From the NCBI GenBank assembly GCA_963691755.1, contig OY829366.1:1736001-1800000 (forward strand): a stretch of 64,000 bases of DNA, in the 5' to 3' direction. Shown here piece after piece: positions 26,412 to 35,180 of the stretch (positions are counted from its first letter, which is position 1; each line of letters opens with the position of its first letter). The stretch comes from Dinoroseobacter sp013215265. Its GTDB lineage: Bacteria; Pseudomonadota; Alphaproteobacteria; Rhodobacterales; Rhodobacteraceae. The notes below the pieces were generated by a model. The model made no database searches. It was not told the origin of the DNA and worked only from the letters and a program-made list of their open reading frames with translations. Both the position numbers and the translations under genes were made by a program.

Positions 26412-27842
26412 ATGCAAACCCAAAAGGAGCCGGGCTTTCGCGAGTCCGTAAACTTAATGTTTAACCGGGCGGTCAAGTTGCTTGATCTACCGCAGGGGCT
26501 TGAAGAGAAAATCCGGGTTTGTAACGCGACCTACACCGTCCGTTTTGGGGTACGCCTTCGCGGCGATATACACACATTTACAGGATACCGATCGGTACAT
26601 TCAGAGCATATGGAACCTGTAAAGGGTGGCATTCGCTACGCGACCTCGGTGAACCAGCAAGAGGTTGAGGCGCTAGCGGCGCTTATGACCTTCAAATGCG
26701 CACTTGTTGAGGCGCCGTTTGGCGGTTCAAAGGGCGGGCTGTGTATCGATCCGCGGGAATGGGAAGAGCATGAGCTGGAACAGATCACGCGCCGCTTTGC
26801 GTATGAGCTGGTCAAGCGTGACCTGATCAGTCCCTCCCAAAACGTTCCGGCCCCCGACATGGGAACGGGTGAGCCCGAGATGAGCTGGATCGCCGATACC
26901 TACCAGCGGATGAATACCACGGATATCAATGGAAAAGCCTGTGTTACGGGCAAACCGGTCACAAATGGAGGGATCCAGGGTCGGGTCGAGGCGACCGGGC
27001 GCGGGGTGCAATATGCGCTACAGGAATTCTTCCGCTACCCGGAAGATGTCGCCAAAGCTGGTCTGTCCGGTACGCTCGATGGCAAGCGTGTCGTGGTTCA
27101 GGGCCTTGGCAATGTAGGATACCATGCTGCGAAGTTTTTGTCCGAAGAAGATGGATGCAAAATTATTGCGGTCGCCGAATGGGATGGGGGCATTCACGAC
27201 CCCAAGGGTATCGACGTTCAGGATCTGCGCGACTGGATCTCTAAACACCGTGGCGTAAAAGGCTATCCGAACGGAACTTACGTCGAAAACGGGATGGTCC
27301 TGATTGAAGAAGAGTGTGACATCCTGCTGCCAGCTGCAATCGAAGGTGTCGTGAATGCCGAAAACGCTGCGAGGGTAAAGGCACCGTTGATTATTGAGGC
27401 TGCAAACGGACCTGTTACTGCGAAGGCCGACGACATCCTGCGCCAGAAGGGGGCTGTGATAATCCCCGACCTCTATGCCAATGCAGGCGGTGTGACAGTG
27501 AGTTATTTTGAATGGGTCAAGAACCTCAGCCATATCCGCTTTGGGCGCATGCAAAGGCGTCAGGAAGAGGCGCGACATCAGTTGGTTGTTGACGAACTCG
27601 AACGCCTGAGTGCTGACAGCGGGATCGGCTGGCAGTTGAGTCCGAATTTTAAAGATAAGTATTTGCGTGGGGCAGGGGAGCTGGAATTGGTCCGGTCTGG
27701 TCTCGATGACACGATGCGTACTGCCTACCAGTCCATGCGTGAGGTGTGGCATTCCAGATCAGATGTCGATGACTTGCGGGTGGCGGCGTATCTTGTCGGA
27801 ATCGCGCGGGTAGCACAAAGCTACGGCACCAAGGGGCTCTGA
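26412..27842 (+). CDS. Glu/Leu/Phe/Val dehydrogenase (glutamate dehydrogenase)
   Basis: 476 residues from ATG 26412, preceded by GGAGG at proper spacing; the frame is open further upstream but without a site. ELFV dehydrogenase: the substrate lysines are in PVKGGIRY and TFKCALVEAPFGGSKGG, the catalytic aspartate in PAPDMGTGEPEMSWI, and the nucleotide fold is VVVQGLGNVGYHAAKFL. This length and the extended C-terminus (RFGRMQRRQEEARHQ...) resemble the alphaproteobacterial NAD-type glutamate dehydrogenase. It links amino-acid catabolism and 2-oxoglutarate; cofactor preference was not determined. Confidence 0.92.
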   Translation: MQTQKEPGFRESVNLMFNRAVKLLDLPQGLEEKIRVCNATYTVRFGVRLRGDIHTFTGYRSVHSEHMEPVKGGIRYATSVNQQEVEALAALMTFKCALVEAPFGGSKGGLCIDPREWEEHELEQITRRFAYELVKRDLISPSQNVPAPDMGTGEPEMSWIADTYQRMNTTDINGKACVTGKPVTNGGIQGRVEATGRGVQYALQEFFRYPEDVAKAGLSGTLDGKRVVVQGLGNVGYHAAKFLSEEDGCKIIAVAEWDGGIHDPKGIDVQDLRDWISKHRGVKGYPNGTYVENGMVLIEEECDILLPAAIEGVVNAENAARVKAPLIIEAANGPVTAKADDILRQKGAVIIPDLYANAGGVTVSYFEWVKNLSHIRFGRMQRRQEEARHQLVVDELERLSADSGIGWQLSPNFKDKYLRGAGELELVRSGLDDTMRTAYQSMREVWHSRSDVDDLRVAAYLVGIARVAQSYGTKGL

Positions 27843-27876
27843 TCGGGTAAATCGGCTGTCACAACGCGTTTTGAAG

Positions 27877-27904
27877 GGGCTGAACGGTGCGCAGCCCTGA
27901 TTGT
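27877..27904 (+). terminator. Possible terminator after glutamate dehydrogenase
   Basis: A GGGCTG/CAGCCC hairpin (27877-27882 with 27892-27897, loop of nine) is followed by TGATTGTTCTT. It lies 35 bases after the gdh stop. The stem is short and the T run interrupted, so it is a weak candidate. Confidence 0.4.
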
Positions 27905-28026
27905 TCTTCGGCTTTGAAATGTTGAAAAGCATGGGCGCGTCGCGCGTGAACCTGTCGATGTCGGGAACGCCCTTGCGTCTTTCATGGCCGCAGGGTTTCC
28001 TTTTCGTGATTTGACAGGGACACGCC

Positions 28027-29277
28027 ATGCGCTTTTCCGCACTTCGCATCCTCAAAGAGGGTCTGACCGGCAACAAAGGCTGGGGGCCGCTTTGGCGCAC
28101 GCCAGAGCCCAAAGCCAGTTACGACGCCATCATCATCGGCGGCGGCGGCCATGGTCTTTCAACCGCCTATTACCTCGCCAAGAACCACGGGCTCACCAAC
28201 ATTGCGGTCATCGAGAAAGGATATCTCGGCGGCGGGAATGTCGGACGCAACACGACGATCGTGCGGGCGAACTACATGTTGCCGGGAAATTCGGAGTTCT
28301 ATTCCCATTCGCTGAAGCTGTGGGAAGGCATGGAAGCTGACCTGAATTTCAATGCAATGCATTCCCAGCGTGGCATTATCAATCTCTTCCATTCGGATGG
28401 TCAGCGCGATGCCTATGCGCGTCGGGGCAACGCCATGATCAATCAGGGAGACGACGCAATCCTGCTTGATACGAAAGGGTGCAGGGAGTTGCTGCCCTAT
28501 CTCGATTATGATCAAACGCGCTTCCCAATTTATGGCGGTCTGTATCACAAGCGCGGCGGCACGGCGCGCCATGACGCTGTTGCCTGGGGGTACGCGCGTG
28601 GGGCCGATCAGCTGGGGGTCGATCTGATCCAGCAATGCGAGGTCACAGGATTCCTGATTGAGAACGGCGTGTGCAAAGGTGTTCAGACCACGCGAGGCAA
28701 TATCCGCGCGCCCAAGGTTGGCATGGTCGTTGCCGGGCGGTCAGGGCAGGTGGCCGAAATGGCAGGCTTCCGCTTGCCTATTGAAAGCCACGTCTTGCAG
28801 GCTTTCGTCACTGAGGGGCTTAAGCCCTGTATCGATCATGTAATTACCTACGGGATGGGCCATTTCTATATCAGTCAGTCTGATAAGGGTGGCCTCGTAT
28901 TTGGCGGCGATCTTGATTATTATCCCAGCTACGCGCAGCGTGGAAACCTGCCCATGGCCGAGCATGTCGTCGAGGCCGGGATGACGCTGATGCCGATGAT
29001 CGGGAAAGCCAAAATGCTGCGGTCTTGGGGCGGGATCATGGATATGACACCTGATGGCTCGCCGATTATCGACAAATCCCCGATTGAGGGTCTCTATGTC
29101 GACGCAGGCTGGTGTTATGGCGGCTTCAAAGCGGTGCCTGCATCGGGGTGGTGCATGGCGCATCTGATGGCGACCGGTCACTCTCATGACGTCGCAAAAC
29201 GCTTCCGTCTCGATCGGTTCCGTACGGGGCATGTCATTGACGAAGAGTCCACGGGCTCTCAGCACAATCTGCACTGA
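28027..29277 (+). CDS. soxB: Sarcosine oxidase subunit beta
   Basis: 416 residues. A DAO-type FAD-binding fold begins with IIGGGGHGLSTAYYLAK at about residue 38. GGTARHDAV near residue 180 holds the histidine that covalently binds FMN in heterotetrameric sarcosine oxidases. The C-terminus has the substrate-site GWCYGGFKAVPASG. Oxidises sarcosine (N-methylglycine) to glycine with transfer of the methyl as formaldehyde or to tetrahydrofolate. First gene of soxBDAG; soxD follows after 12 bases. Confidence 0.96.
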   Translation: MRFSALRILKEGLTGNKGWGPLWRTPEPKASYDAIIIGGGGHGLSTAYYLAKNHGLTNIAVIEKGYLGGGNVGRNTTIVRANYMLPGNSEFYSHSLKLWEGMEADLNFNAMHSQRGIINLFHSDGQRDAYARRGNAMINQGDDAILLDTKGCRELLPYLDYDQTRFPIYGGLYHKRGGTARHDAVAWGYARGADQLGVDLIQQCEVTGFLIENGVCKGVQTTRGNIRAPKVGMVVAGRSGQVAEMAGFRLPIESHVLQAFVTEGLKPCIDHVITYGMGHFYISQSDKGGLVFGGDLDYYPSYAQRGNLPMAEHVVEAGMTLMPMIGKAKMLRSWGGIMDMTPDGSPIIDKSPIEGLYVDAGWCYGGFKAVPASGWCMAHLMATGHSHDVAKRFRLDRFRTGHVIDEESTGSQHNLH

Positions 29278-29289
29278 GGGGACGACGAC

Positions 29290-29550
29290 ATGCGAATTAC
29301 TTGCCCTCTGAACGGTGAACGCGATTTGCGGGAGTTCACGATTATGGGTTCGGTCGACTATCTGGATCGCCCGGGTCAAGATGGCACCATCGAAGCCCTC
29401 GATGATCATCTGCATCTTCGCGACAACCCAGCAGGTGAAACCCGCGAACTATGGTACCATGACCCCTCCGGGACGTGGCTTGTTGTGACCCGCAACACGG
29501 TGACCCACGAGATCCTGTCGACAGAATTGGCGATGGAGGCGGGCAAATGA
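29290..29550 (+). CDS. soxD: Sarcosine oxidase subunit delta, altered zinc site
   Basis: 86 residues. The order and the segments ITCPLNGERDLREF and VVTRNTVTHEI identify SoxD. In the structurally known enzyme the delta subunit binds zinc through three cysteines and a histidine; here only the first cysteine (residue 5) remains, the second is Asn (CPLN) and the third position near YHDPSG has no cysteine, while the His is kept. The subunit may be structural without zinc. Its TGA overlaps the ATG of soxA (ATGA). Confidence 0.9.
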   Translation: MRITCPLNGERDLREFTIMGSVDYLDRPGQDGTIEALDDHLHLRDNPAGETRELWYHDPSGTWLVVTRNTVTHEILSTELAMEAGK

Positions 29551-32468
29551 GGCTTCCCACGGGCGGTCTGATCGACCGGGATACACATCTGCGCTTCCAA
29601 TTCGACAATCAATGGTACGCCGGACATGACGGGGACACGCTTGCCTCGGCGCTTTTGGCCAATGGCGTGAAACTGGTGGGGCGCAGTTTCAAATACCACA
29701 GACCGCGCGGGGTGCTGAGCGCAGGCAGCGAGGAGCCAAACGCGCTGGTGCATATCGGGAAGGGCGCTGCGCAGAACCCAAATGTGCGGGCCACGACACA
29801 GGCACTTTGCGATGGGCTTTACGCCACCAGCCAAAACGCCTGGCCCAGCCTGAAATTCGATGTGATGGAGGCCAATAACCTTCTGGCCCCGTTCCTCGGA
29901 GCAGGGTTCTATTACAAGACCTTTATGTGGCCGCGTGCATTTTGGGAAAAGCTATACGAGCCCTTCATCCGTCGTGCTGCTGGCCTTGGGGCATTGTCGG
30001 GCATGCCCGATCCCGCCGCCTATGAAAAAGGGTTTGCGCATTGCGATCTGCTGGTGATTGGTGCCGGGCCCACGGGGTTGATGGCTGCGCTGACGGCCGC
30101 GCGCGCTGGTGTCGACGTTATCCTTGCGGATGAAGGGGAGCGCTTTGGTGGGCGCCTTTTGTCAGAAACCGGTGCGATTGACGGGCAAAGCGGTGCTGAC
30201 TGGACCGACAGCGTCATTGCCGAGCTATCGGGGATGGACAATGTGCGCCTGATGACGCGCACCACAGTCACCGGAGCCTATGATGGTGGTACATACGGAG
30301 CAGTGGAGCGCGTTGCGCACCATCTCGCGACTGTGCCCACGGGCCTGCCGCTGGAGTGTTTCTGGCGGATTGTGGCAAAACGCACCGTACTTGGTGCGGG
30401 GGCGCTCGAGCGTCCGATCGCATTTGCAAATAACGACAGGCCCGGTGTGATGCTGGCCAGTGCCGTGCGCAGTTATGTCAACCGATATGCGGTTGCGCCC
30501 GGCAAACGTGTTGCGGTTTTTGGAAGCAATGATGACGCCCATCAGACCGTAAGCGATCTTCAAACAGCTGGCGTCGAGGTGGTCGCATTGATCGATCCGC
30601 GCGCTGGTGCGGGAAAGGATATTGGGGTTCCGGTCCATCAGGCCTGCGTATCCGATACGAAAGGCCGGTTGGGACTAGCGGAAATAACACTGAGCAGCGG
30701 CCGGACATTGAAAGTAGATTGTCTTGCTGTCTCGGGTGGTTGGAACCCCACAGTTCACATGACCTGCCACATGAACGGCCGTCCCCAATGGCGTGAGGAT
30801 ATCGCGAGTTTCGTGCCGCGCGATGGTGCCATTCCCGGTATGATCCCGGCGGGGGCATGTCAGGGTGATTTTTCGACCACAGCCTGTCTTGAAGGCGGGA
30901 TCGCGGCCGCAACGCGGGCTTTGTCCGAACTCGGGAAATCCGCGCCTGACATTGCGGTTCCAGAAGCCGAAGATGCTGCCTATGCCCTTGACCCACTTTG
31001 GGCCGTTCCGGGTAAGGGGCGTGCTTGGCTTGATTTCCAGAATGATGTCACCACCAAGGACATCAAACAGGCGGCACGCGAAAACATGGTCAGCGTCGAG
31101 CACATGAAACGCTACACCACGCAAGGCATGGCGACCGATCAAGGCAAGAACTCAAACGTCGGGGCGCTTGCGCTTCTTGCGGATGCGACCGGGCGCGGCA
31201 TTCCTGAGACTGGTACCACGACGTTCCGCCCGCCTTACGTTCCAGTGGCGCTTTCGACATTAGGGGCAGGTGCCCGCGGCAAAGGCTTCGCACCGGAACG
31301 CAAAACCACAAGCCATGTTGCAACGGAACAGATGGGCGCGCCCTTTATCGAAGCGGGTCTTTGGTATCGCCCAAGTTACTTCCCGCGCGATGGGGAAACG
31401 CATTGGCGGCAGTCGTGTGACCGCGAAGTTGGGTATGTTCGGAACGCTGTTGGCGTTTGCGATGTGTCCACCCTTGGAAAGATCGATCTGAAGGGCCCGG
31501 ATGCGGGCAAGTTTCTCGATTTTGTGTATGCAAACACGTTCTCGACCCTGAAGCCCGGTAAGACGCGTTACGGGCTGATGCTGCGCGAAGATGGGTTTGT
31601 CATGGATGATGGCACGACCGCCTGTCTGGCCGAGACCCACTATCTTATGACGACAACCACCGCCGCGGCGGGTCAGGTCATGAAGCATCTCGACTATGTC
31701 CAGCAAGTTCATGCGCGGGACATGGCTGTGCGCTTTACCTCGGTCACCGAACACTGGGCTCAGTTCGCCGTTGCGGGTCCCAAGTCGCGTGAGTTGCTAT
31801 CTGCGGTTATCGATGAACCGATCACGGATGAAACTTTCCCGTTCATGGCAAATGGTCCCATCACTGTTGATGGAATTGCAGGGCGGCTGTTCCGCATCTC
31901 CTTCTCGGGGGAACATGCCTACGAGATTGCGATCCCTGCACGCTACGGCGATGCGCTTTTCCGCGATCTTGTGGCGCGGGCAGAAGCGCTGGGCGGAGGC
32001 GCCTATGGGATGGAGGCCCTCAATGTACTGCGGATTGAGAAAGGCTTTATTACCCATTCGGAAATAGACGGTCGCGTGACGGCTGAGGATATCGGCTTTG
32101 GTCGTATGGTTGGTGCCCAAAAGGATTGTATCGGAAAGCTAGCAACGACGCGTCCGGCGCTGACTGAACCCGGGCGGCAACAGCTTGTCGGTCTGAAACC
32201 TGCAGGTGCAGTGAAAATGATGTCGCCCGGAGCGCACTTGTTCACTGATGGTGACGATGCAATCCGCGAAAATGATCAGGGCTACATCACTTCCGAGGGG
32301 TATTCGCCAACGCTGAACAGCAATCTGGCGCTGGGCTTTCTGAAAGACGGGCGCGCGCGTCACGGTGAGATTTTGCAGGTGATTGATCACCTTCGAGAGG
32401 TCAAAACGATGGTTGAGGTCTGCGATCCGGTCTTTTTCGATCCAGAGGGAGGACGGATGCGTGGCTAA
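29547..32468 (+). CDS. soxA: Sarcosine oxidase subunit alpha
   Basis: 973 residues from ATG 29547, overlapping the soxD stop. Parts in order: an N-terminal Fer2_4-like domain without the iron-sulfur cysteines (residues 1-100), a nucleotide-binding fold (DLLVIGAGPTGLMAALTAARAGVDVILADEG at about 180), a second dinucleotide segment (KRVAVFGSNDD), and a C-terminal GcvT/aminomethyltransferase domain (from about residue 600; ARGKGFAPER, AHYLMTTTTAAA-type motif, GEHAYEIAIPA). The last domain hands the methyl group to tetrahydrofolate. The end overlaps the GTG start of soxG. Confidence 0.96.
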   Translation: MRLPTGGLIDRDTHLRFQFDNQWYAGHDGDTLASALLANGVKLVGRSFKYHRPRGVLSAGSEEPNALVHIGKGAAQNPNVRATTQALCDGLYATSQNAWPSLKFDVMEANNLLAPFLGAGFYYKTFMWPRAFWEKLYEPFIRRAAGLGALSGMPDPAAYEKGFAHCDLLVIGAGPTGLMAALTAARAGVDVILADEGERFGGRLLSETGAIDGQSGADWTDSVIAELSGMDNVRLMTRTTVTGAYDGGTYGAVERVAHHLATVPTGLPLECFWRIVAKRTVLGAGALERPIAFANNDRPGVMLASAVRSYVNRYAVAPGKRVAVFGSNDDAHQTVSDLQTAGVEVVALIDPRAGAGKDIGVPVHQACVSDTKGRLGLAEITLSSGRTLKVDCLAVSGGWNPTVHMTCHMNGRPQWREDIASFVPRDGAIPGMIPAGACQGDFSTTACLEGGIAAATRALSELGKSAPDIAVPEAEDAAYALDPLWAVPGKGRAWLDFQNDVTTKDIKQAARENMVSVEHMKRYTTQGMATDQGKNSNVGALALLADATGRGIPETGTTTFRPPYVPVALSTLGAGARGKGFAPERKTTSHVATEQMGAPFIEAGLWYRPSYFPRDGETHWRQSCDREVGYVRNAVGVCDVSTLGKIDLKGPDAGKFLDFVYANTFSTLKPGKTRYGLMLREDGFVMDDGTTACLAETHYLMTTTTAAAGQVMKHLDYVQQVHARDMAVRFTSVTEHWAQFAVAGPKSRELLSAVIDEPITDETFPFMANGPITVDGIAGRLFRISFSGEHAYEIAIPARYGDALFRDLVARAEALGGGAYGMEALNVLRIEKGFITHSEIDGRVTAEDIGFGRMVGAQKDCIGKLATTRPALTEPGRQQLVGLKPAGAVKMMSPGAHLFTDGDDAIRENDQGYITSEGYSPTLNSNLALGFLKDGRARHGEILQVIDHLREVKTMVEVCDPVFFDPEGGRMRG

Positions 32469-32976
32469 ACTCAACGCAAAGAACCCTGCTGATGGACTGC
32501 TGCCCCTGACCGAAGGCGCGATGACACTGACTGAGGTGGAAGCGCGTGAAATCTGGTCTATCGCCCCCTATCCCGGAGCGTCCGCAGGCATTCCCTCGCC
32601 AAACAGGTCTACGGGCAAAGAAGGGGCGCGGATGATCTGGGCGGGCCGGGATCAGGCCCTTTGGATTGGAACAAATGCGCCCGACGCAAAGCTTTCGGAA
32701 ACCGCTGCGTTGACCGATCAAAGCGACGCCTGGACCGTGGTGCGGCTGGACGGGCAAGGGTCCGGTGACGCCTTGGCGCGGCTGACACCGCTTGATCTGC
32801 GGGACAGCCAATTCAAGCGAGGCCATACGGCACGCACGCTTGTTAGTCATATGACAGCGCAGATCACCCGGACGACAAAAGGATTTGAAATCATGGTGTT
32901 CCGATCGATGGCAGGCACGCTTGTACATGAGCTGCATGTCGCGATGCAGTCGGTCGCCGCCCGTTCTAAGGCCTAA
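32461..32976 (+). CDS. soxG: Sarcosine oxidase subunit gamma
   Basis: 171 residues from a GTG at 32461, chosen because GGAGGA lies about 8-13 bases before it and the first residues then follow the soxA end with an 8-base overlap. The frame extends back to 32383 inside soxA without support. Gamma subunits have a partial GcvT-like fold; visible similarity is in DAWTVVRLDGQGSGDALARLTPLDL and FRSMAGTLVHELHVAM. Completes the four-subunit enzyme. Confidence 0.9.
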   Translation: MAKLNAKNPADGLLPLTEGAMTLTEVEAREIWSIAPYPGASAGIPSPNRSTGKEGARMIWAGRDQALWIGTNAPDAKLSETAALTDQSDAWTVVRLDGQGSGDALARLTPLDLRDSQFKRGHTARTLVSHMTAQITRTTKGFEIMVFRSMAGTLVHELHVAMQSVAARSKA

Positions 32977-33040
32977 CGAAGCTAGGAATAAAAGACAGCT
33001 GCCTCTTGGCATTCCTGGTCTTGCGCGCACATACTGTGGC

Positions 33041-35020
33041 ATGTCCTTGCCACCGGGTTTTCTTGATGAGCTGAAGTCGCGCCTGCCAATCACGCAGGTG
33101 GTGGGCAGAAAAGTTGTGTGGGACCAGAAGAAATCTAAGCAACAGCAGGGTGACATGTGGGCACCTTGCCCCTTTCATCAGGAAAAAACTTCTTCTTTTC
33201 ATGCGGTTGATCGTAGTGGGCATTACAAGTGTTTCGGTTGTCAGGCATCCGGCGATGTGATCAAGTTTGTTCAGGAAACCGAGAACGCGTCCTTCATGGA
33301 GGCGGTCGAAATCCTCGCTGCTGAGGCGGGCATGCAGATGCCATCTCCGGATCCGAAGGCCCGTGAAAAGGCAGATTTGCGTACACAGCTGTTCGAGATT
33401 AACGAAGCTGCGCTTCAGTTTTTCTACCGCTCGCTGGACACTCGGGCCGGGGCTGAGGCGCGCGCATATCTGCAACGGCGCGGTCTGAAACCGCAAACCC
33501 GCGACACGTTCGAGATCGGGTATGCGCCTGGTGGGTTTCAGGCGCTTTTTGATGAGATGACGAACAAGGGCGTGAAGCCTGAATTGCTGATGCAAGCGGG
33601 TCTCGCGAAAGCATCACAAAAGGGCGGAAAACCCTATGATGTGTTCCGCGACCGGATCATCTTTCCAATCCGGGACGCTCAGAAGCGATGTATCGGATTT
33701 GGCGGACGGGCGATGGATTCAAACGATCCAGCGAAATACCTGAATTCGCCTGAGACACCACTCTTCGATAAATCGCGGGTCGTTTACAATATTGGTCCGG
33801 CGCGCGCTGCATCAGGGAAAAAAGGTCAGATCATCCTCGCCGAAGGCTACATGGACGTGATTGCCCTTGTCGAAGCAGGATTTGAAACCGCTTGCGCCCC
33901 GATGGGTACCGCGATCACCGAGGCCCAGCTCGAAACCATCTGGGCTGCGTCTTCCGAGCCGGTCTTGATGATGGATGGCGATACAGCTGGTCAAAACGCT
34001 GCGCACCGGGCGATCGAGCGGGCGCTTCCATTGCTGAAACCGGGGCGGTCTCTGCGGTTTGCCACTGTGCCGGCAGGCAAAGACCCTGATGATCTGATCC
34101 GAAGCGAAGGCGTCGATGCGATGGCCGCAACCCTCGAAGCAGCGCGTCCGATGATTGCGTTGATGTGGGAGCGGGCAATCCAGGGCAAAACTTTTGACAG
34201 CCCAGAACGACGCGCAGCGCTTGATGCAGAGCTGCGCAGGCAGTTGGGGCAGATCGGTGATGGTTCGATCCGCAGTCATTATGGTGCCGCGGTAAAGGAA
34301 TTACGTGACGCGCTCTTCGGCTATGGCGGAGCCGCCCAAGGTAAGGGACTGCCGCGAAGTGGTGGAAATTTTCGCGCGGGTAGGTGGCAAGCGACACCTT
34401 TGCCTAGCGACGAACTGCGCGCATCAGATCTGGCACGGGACGGCTTGGACAGCAGTCAAACTCTGGAAGCTGTAATTTTGGCGATTCTCGGCAGTTTCCC
34501 GGATATGATTCCGGGTAACGTTGATCTTCTTGAACGGCTGGAGCCGCGCGATTCTGAGACGGAAGTTCTGCGCGTTGCTTTGCTGACGGCTCCGGATGAG
34601 TTGAGCGGAGAAGAATTTATTAAACATTTGCAGGTATCTCGCGCGCTCGCCCCCCTTGAAACACTTAAGGCAAGGCGCCATGTCGCACTCAACCCCTGTT
34701 TTAAGGTTGGTCGTGGCGGTGAGCCGGATGCTGAAGCTGCCAGGCTGGCTTTGCAGGAGGCTGGGGCAAAACTGATAGCGCGTCGCGGGTGGGACCGCGA
34801 AATTCAGGATGCCCAGGATGAAATACACGATGCCACAGACGAAGGCCTTACATGGCGATTGGGACAGGTTGCCGAACGTCTGCAGCATCCAGAAGCTGAT
34901 GCGGAAGAAACCGTGGCTGATATGGTAACCGCGCCCAACGGGCTTGAAATGGATCGTGCTGCAGTTGAGCACGCCCGTTCGGTTCTCGATGGGATCACCT
35001 TTGAGAAGAAGAGACGATAA
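33041..35020 (+). CDS. dnaG: DNA primase DnaG
   Basis: 659 residues from ATG 33041 (MSLPPGFLDELKSRLPI). A CHC2 zinc finger (CPFHQEKTSSFH ... HYKCFGCQASGD) is followed by the TOPRIM core (ILAEGYMDVIALVEAG, LMMDGDTAGQNAA) and a C-terminal DnaB-binding helical region. Synthesises RNA primers at the replication fork. The start lies 64 bases after soxG; rpoD follows in the same direction, the usual dnaG-rpoD pair. Confidence 0.97.
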   Translation: MSLPPGFLDELKSRLPITQVVGRKVVWDQKKSKQQQGDMWAPCPFHQEKTSSFHAVDRSGHYKCFGCQASGDVIKFVQETENASFMEAVEILAAEAGMQMPSPDPKAREKADLRTQLFEINEAALQFFYRSLDTRAGAEARAYLQRRGLKPQTRDTFEIGYAPGGFQALFDEMTNKGVKPELLMQAGLAKASQKGGKPYDVFRDRIIFPIRDAQKRCIGFGGRAMDSNDPAKYLNSPETPLFDKSRVVYNIGPARAASGKKGQIILAEGYMDVIALVEAGFETACAPMGTAITEAQLETIWAASSEPVLMMDGDTAGQNAAHRAIERALPLLKPGRSLRFATVPAGKDPDDLIRSEGVDAMAATLEAARPMIALMWERAIQGKTFDSPERRAALDAELRRQLGQIGDGSIRSHYGAAVKELRDALFGYGGAAQGKGLPRSGGNFRAGRWQATPLPSDELRASDLARDGLDSSQTLEAVILAILGSFPDMIPGNVDLLERLEPRDSETEVLRVALLTAPDELSGEEFIKHLQVSRALAPLETLKARRHVALNPCFKVGRGGEPDAEAARLALQEAGAKLIARRGWDREIQDAQDEIHDATDEGLTWRLGQVAERLQHPEADAEETVADMVTAPNGLEMDRAAVEHARSVLDGITFEKKRR

Positions 35021-35079
35021 TCCTACTGCTTGGGGGCTGACCTTCCCCAAGAAACTAGATACCACTTAAGAAATTTGGA

Positions 35080-35100
35080 AAACGAATCAGTGATTCGTTT
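35080..35100. promoter_or_regulatory. Perfect inverted repeat upstream of rpoD
   Basis: A 9-bp stem with a three-base loop (AAACGAATC-AGT-GATTCGTTT) sits 60 bases after the dnaG stop and 81 bases before the rpoD start. It could be a regulator binding site in the rpoD promoter or a weak terminator for dnaG; there is no T run after it. Confidence 0.45.
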
Positions 35101-35180
35101 GTCCCGAATCGCCCACTGGGTGGCAACCGGCTACAGGACCTATCGGTTGTCAGGCCCCTCGGACGCAAGGATGTGCAGAT

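Noticed and set aside
26048..26476. Longer TadG-like protein starting at 26476
   Set aside because: The extension crosses the promoter and coding start of glutamate dehydrogenase and is not Tad-like.
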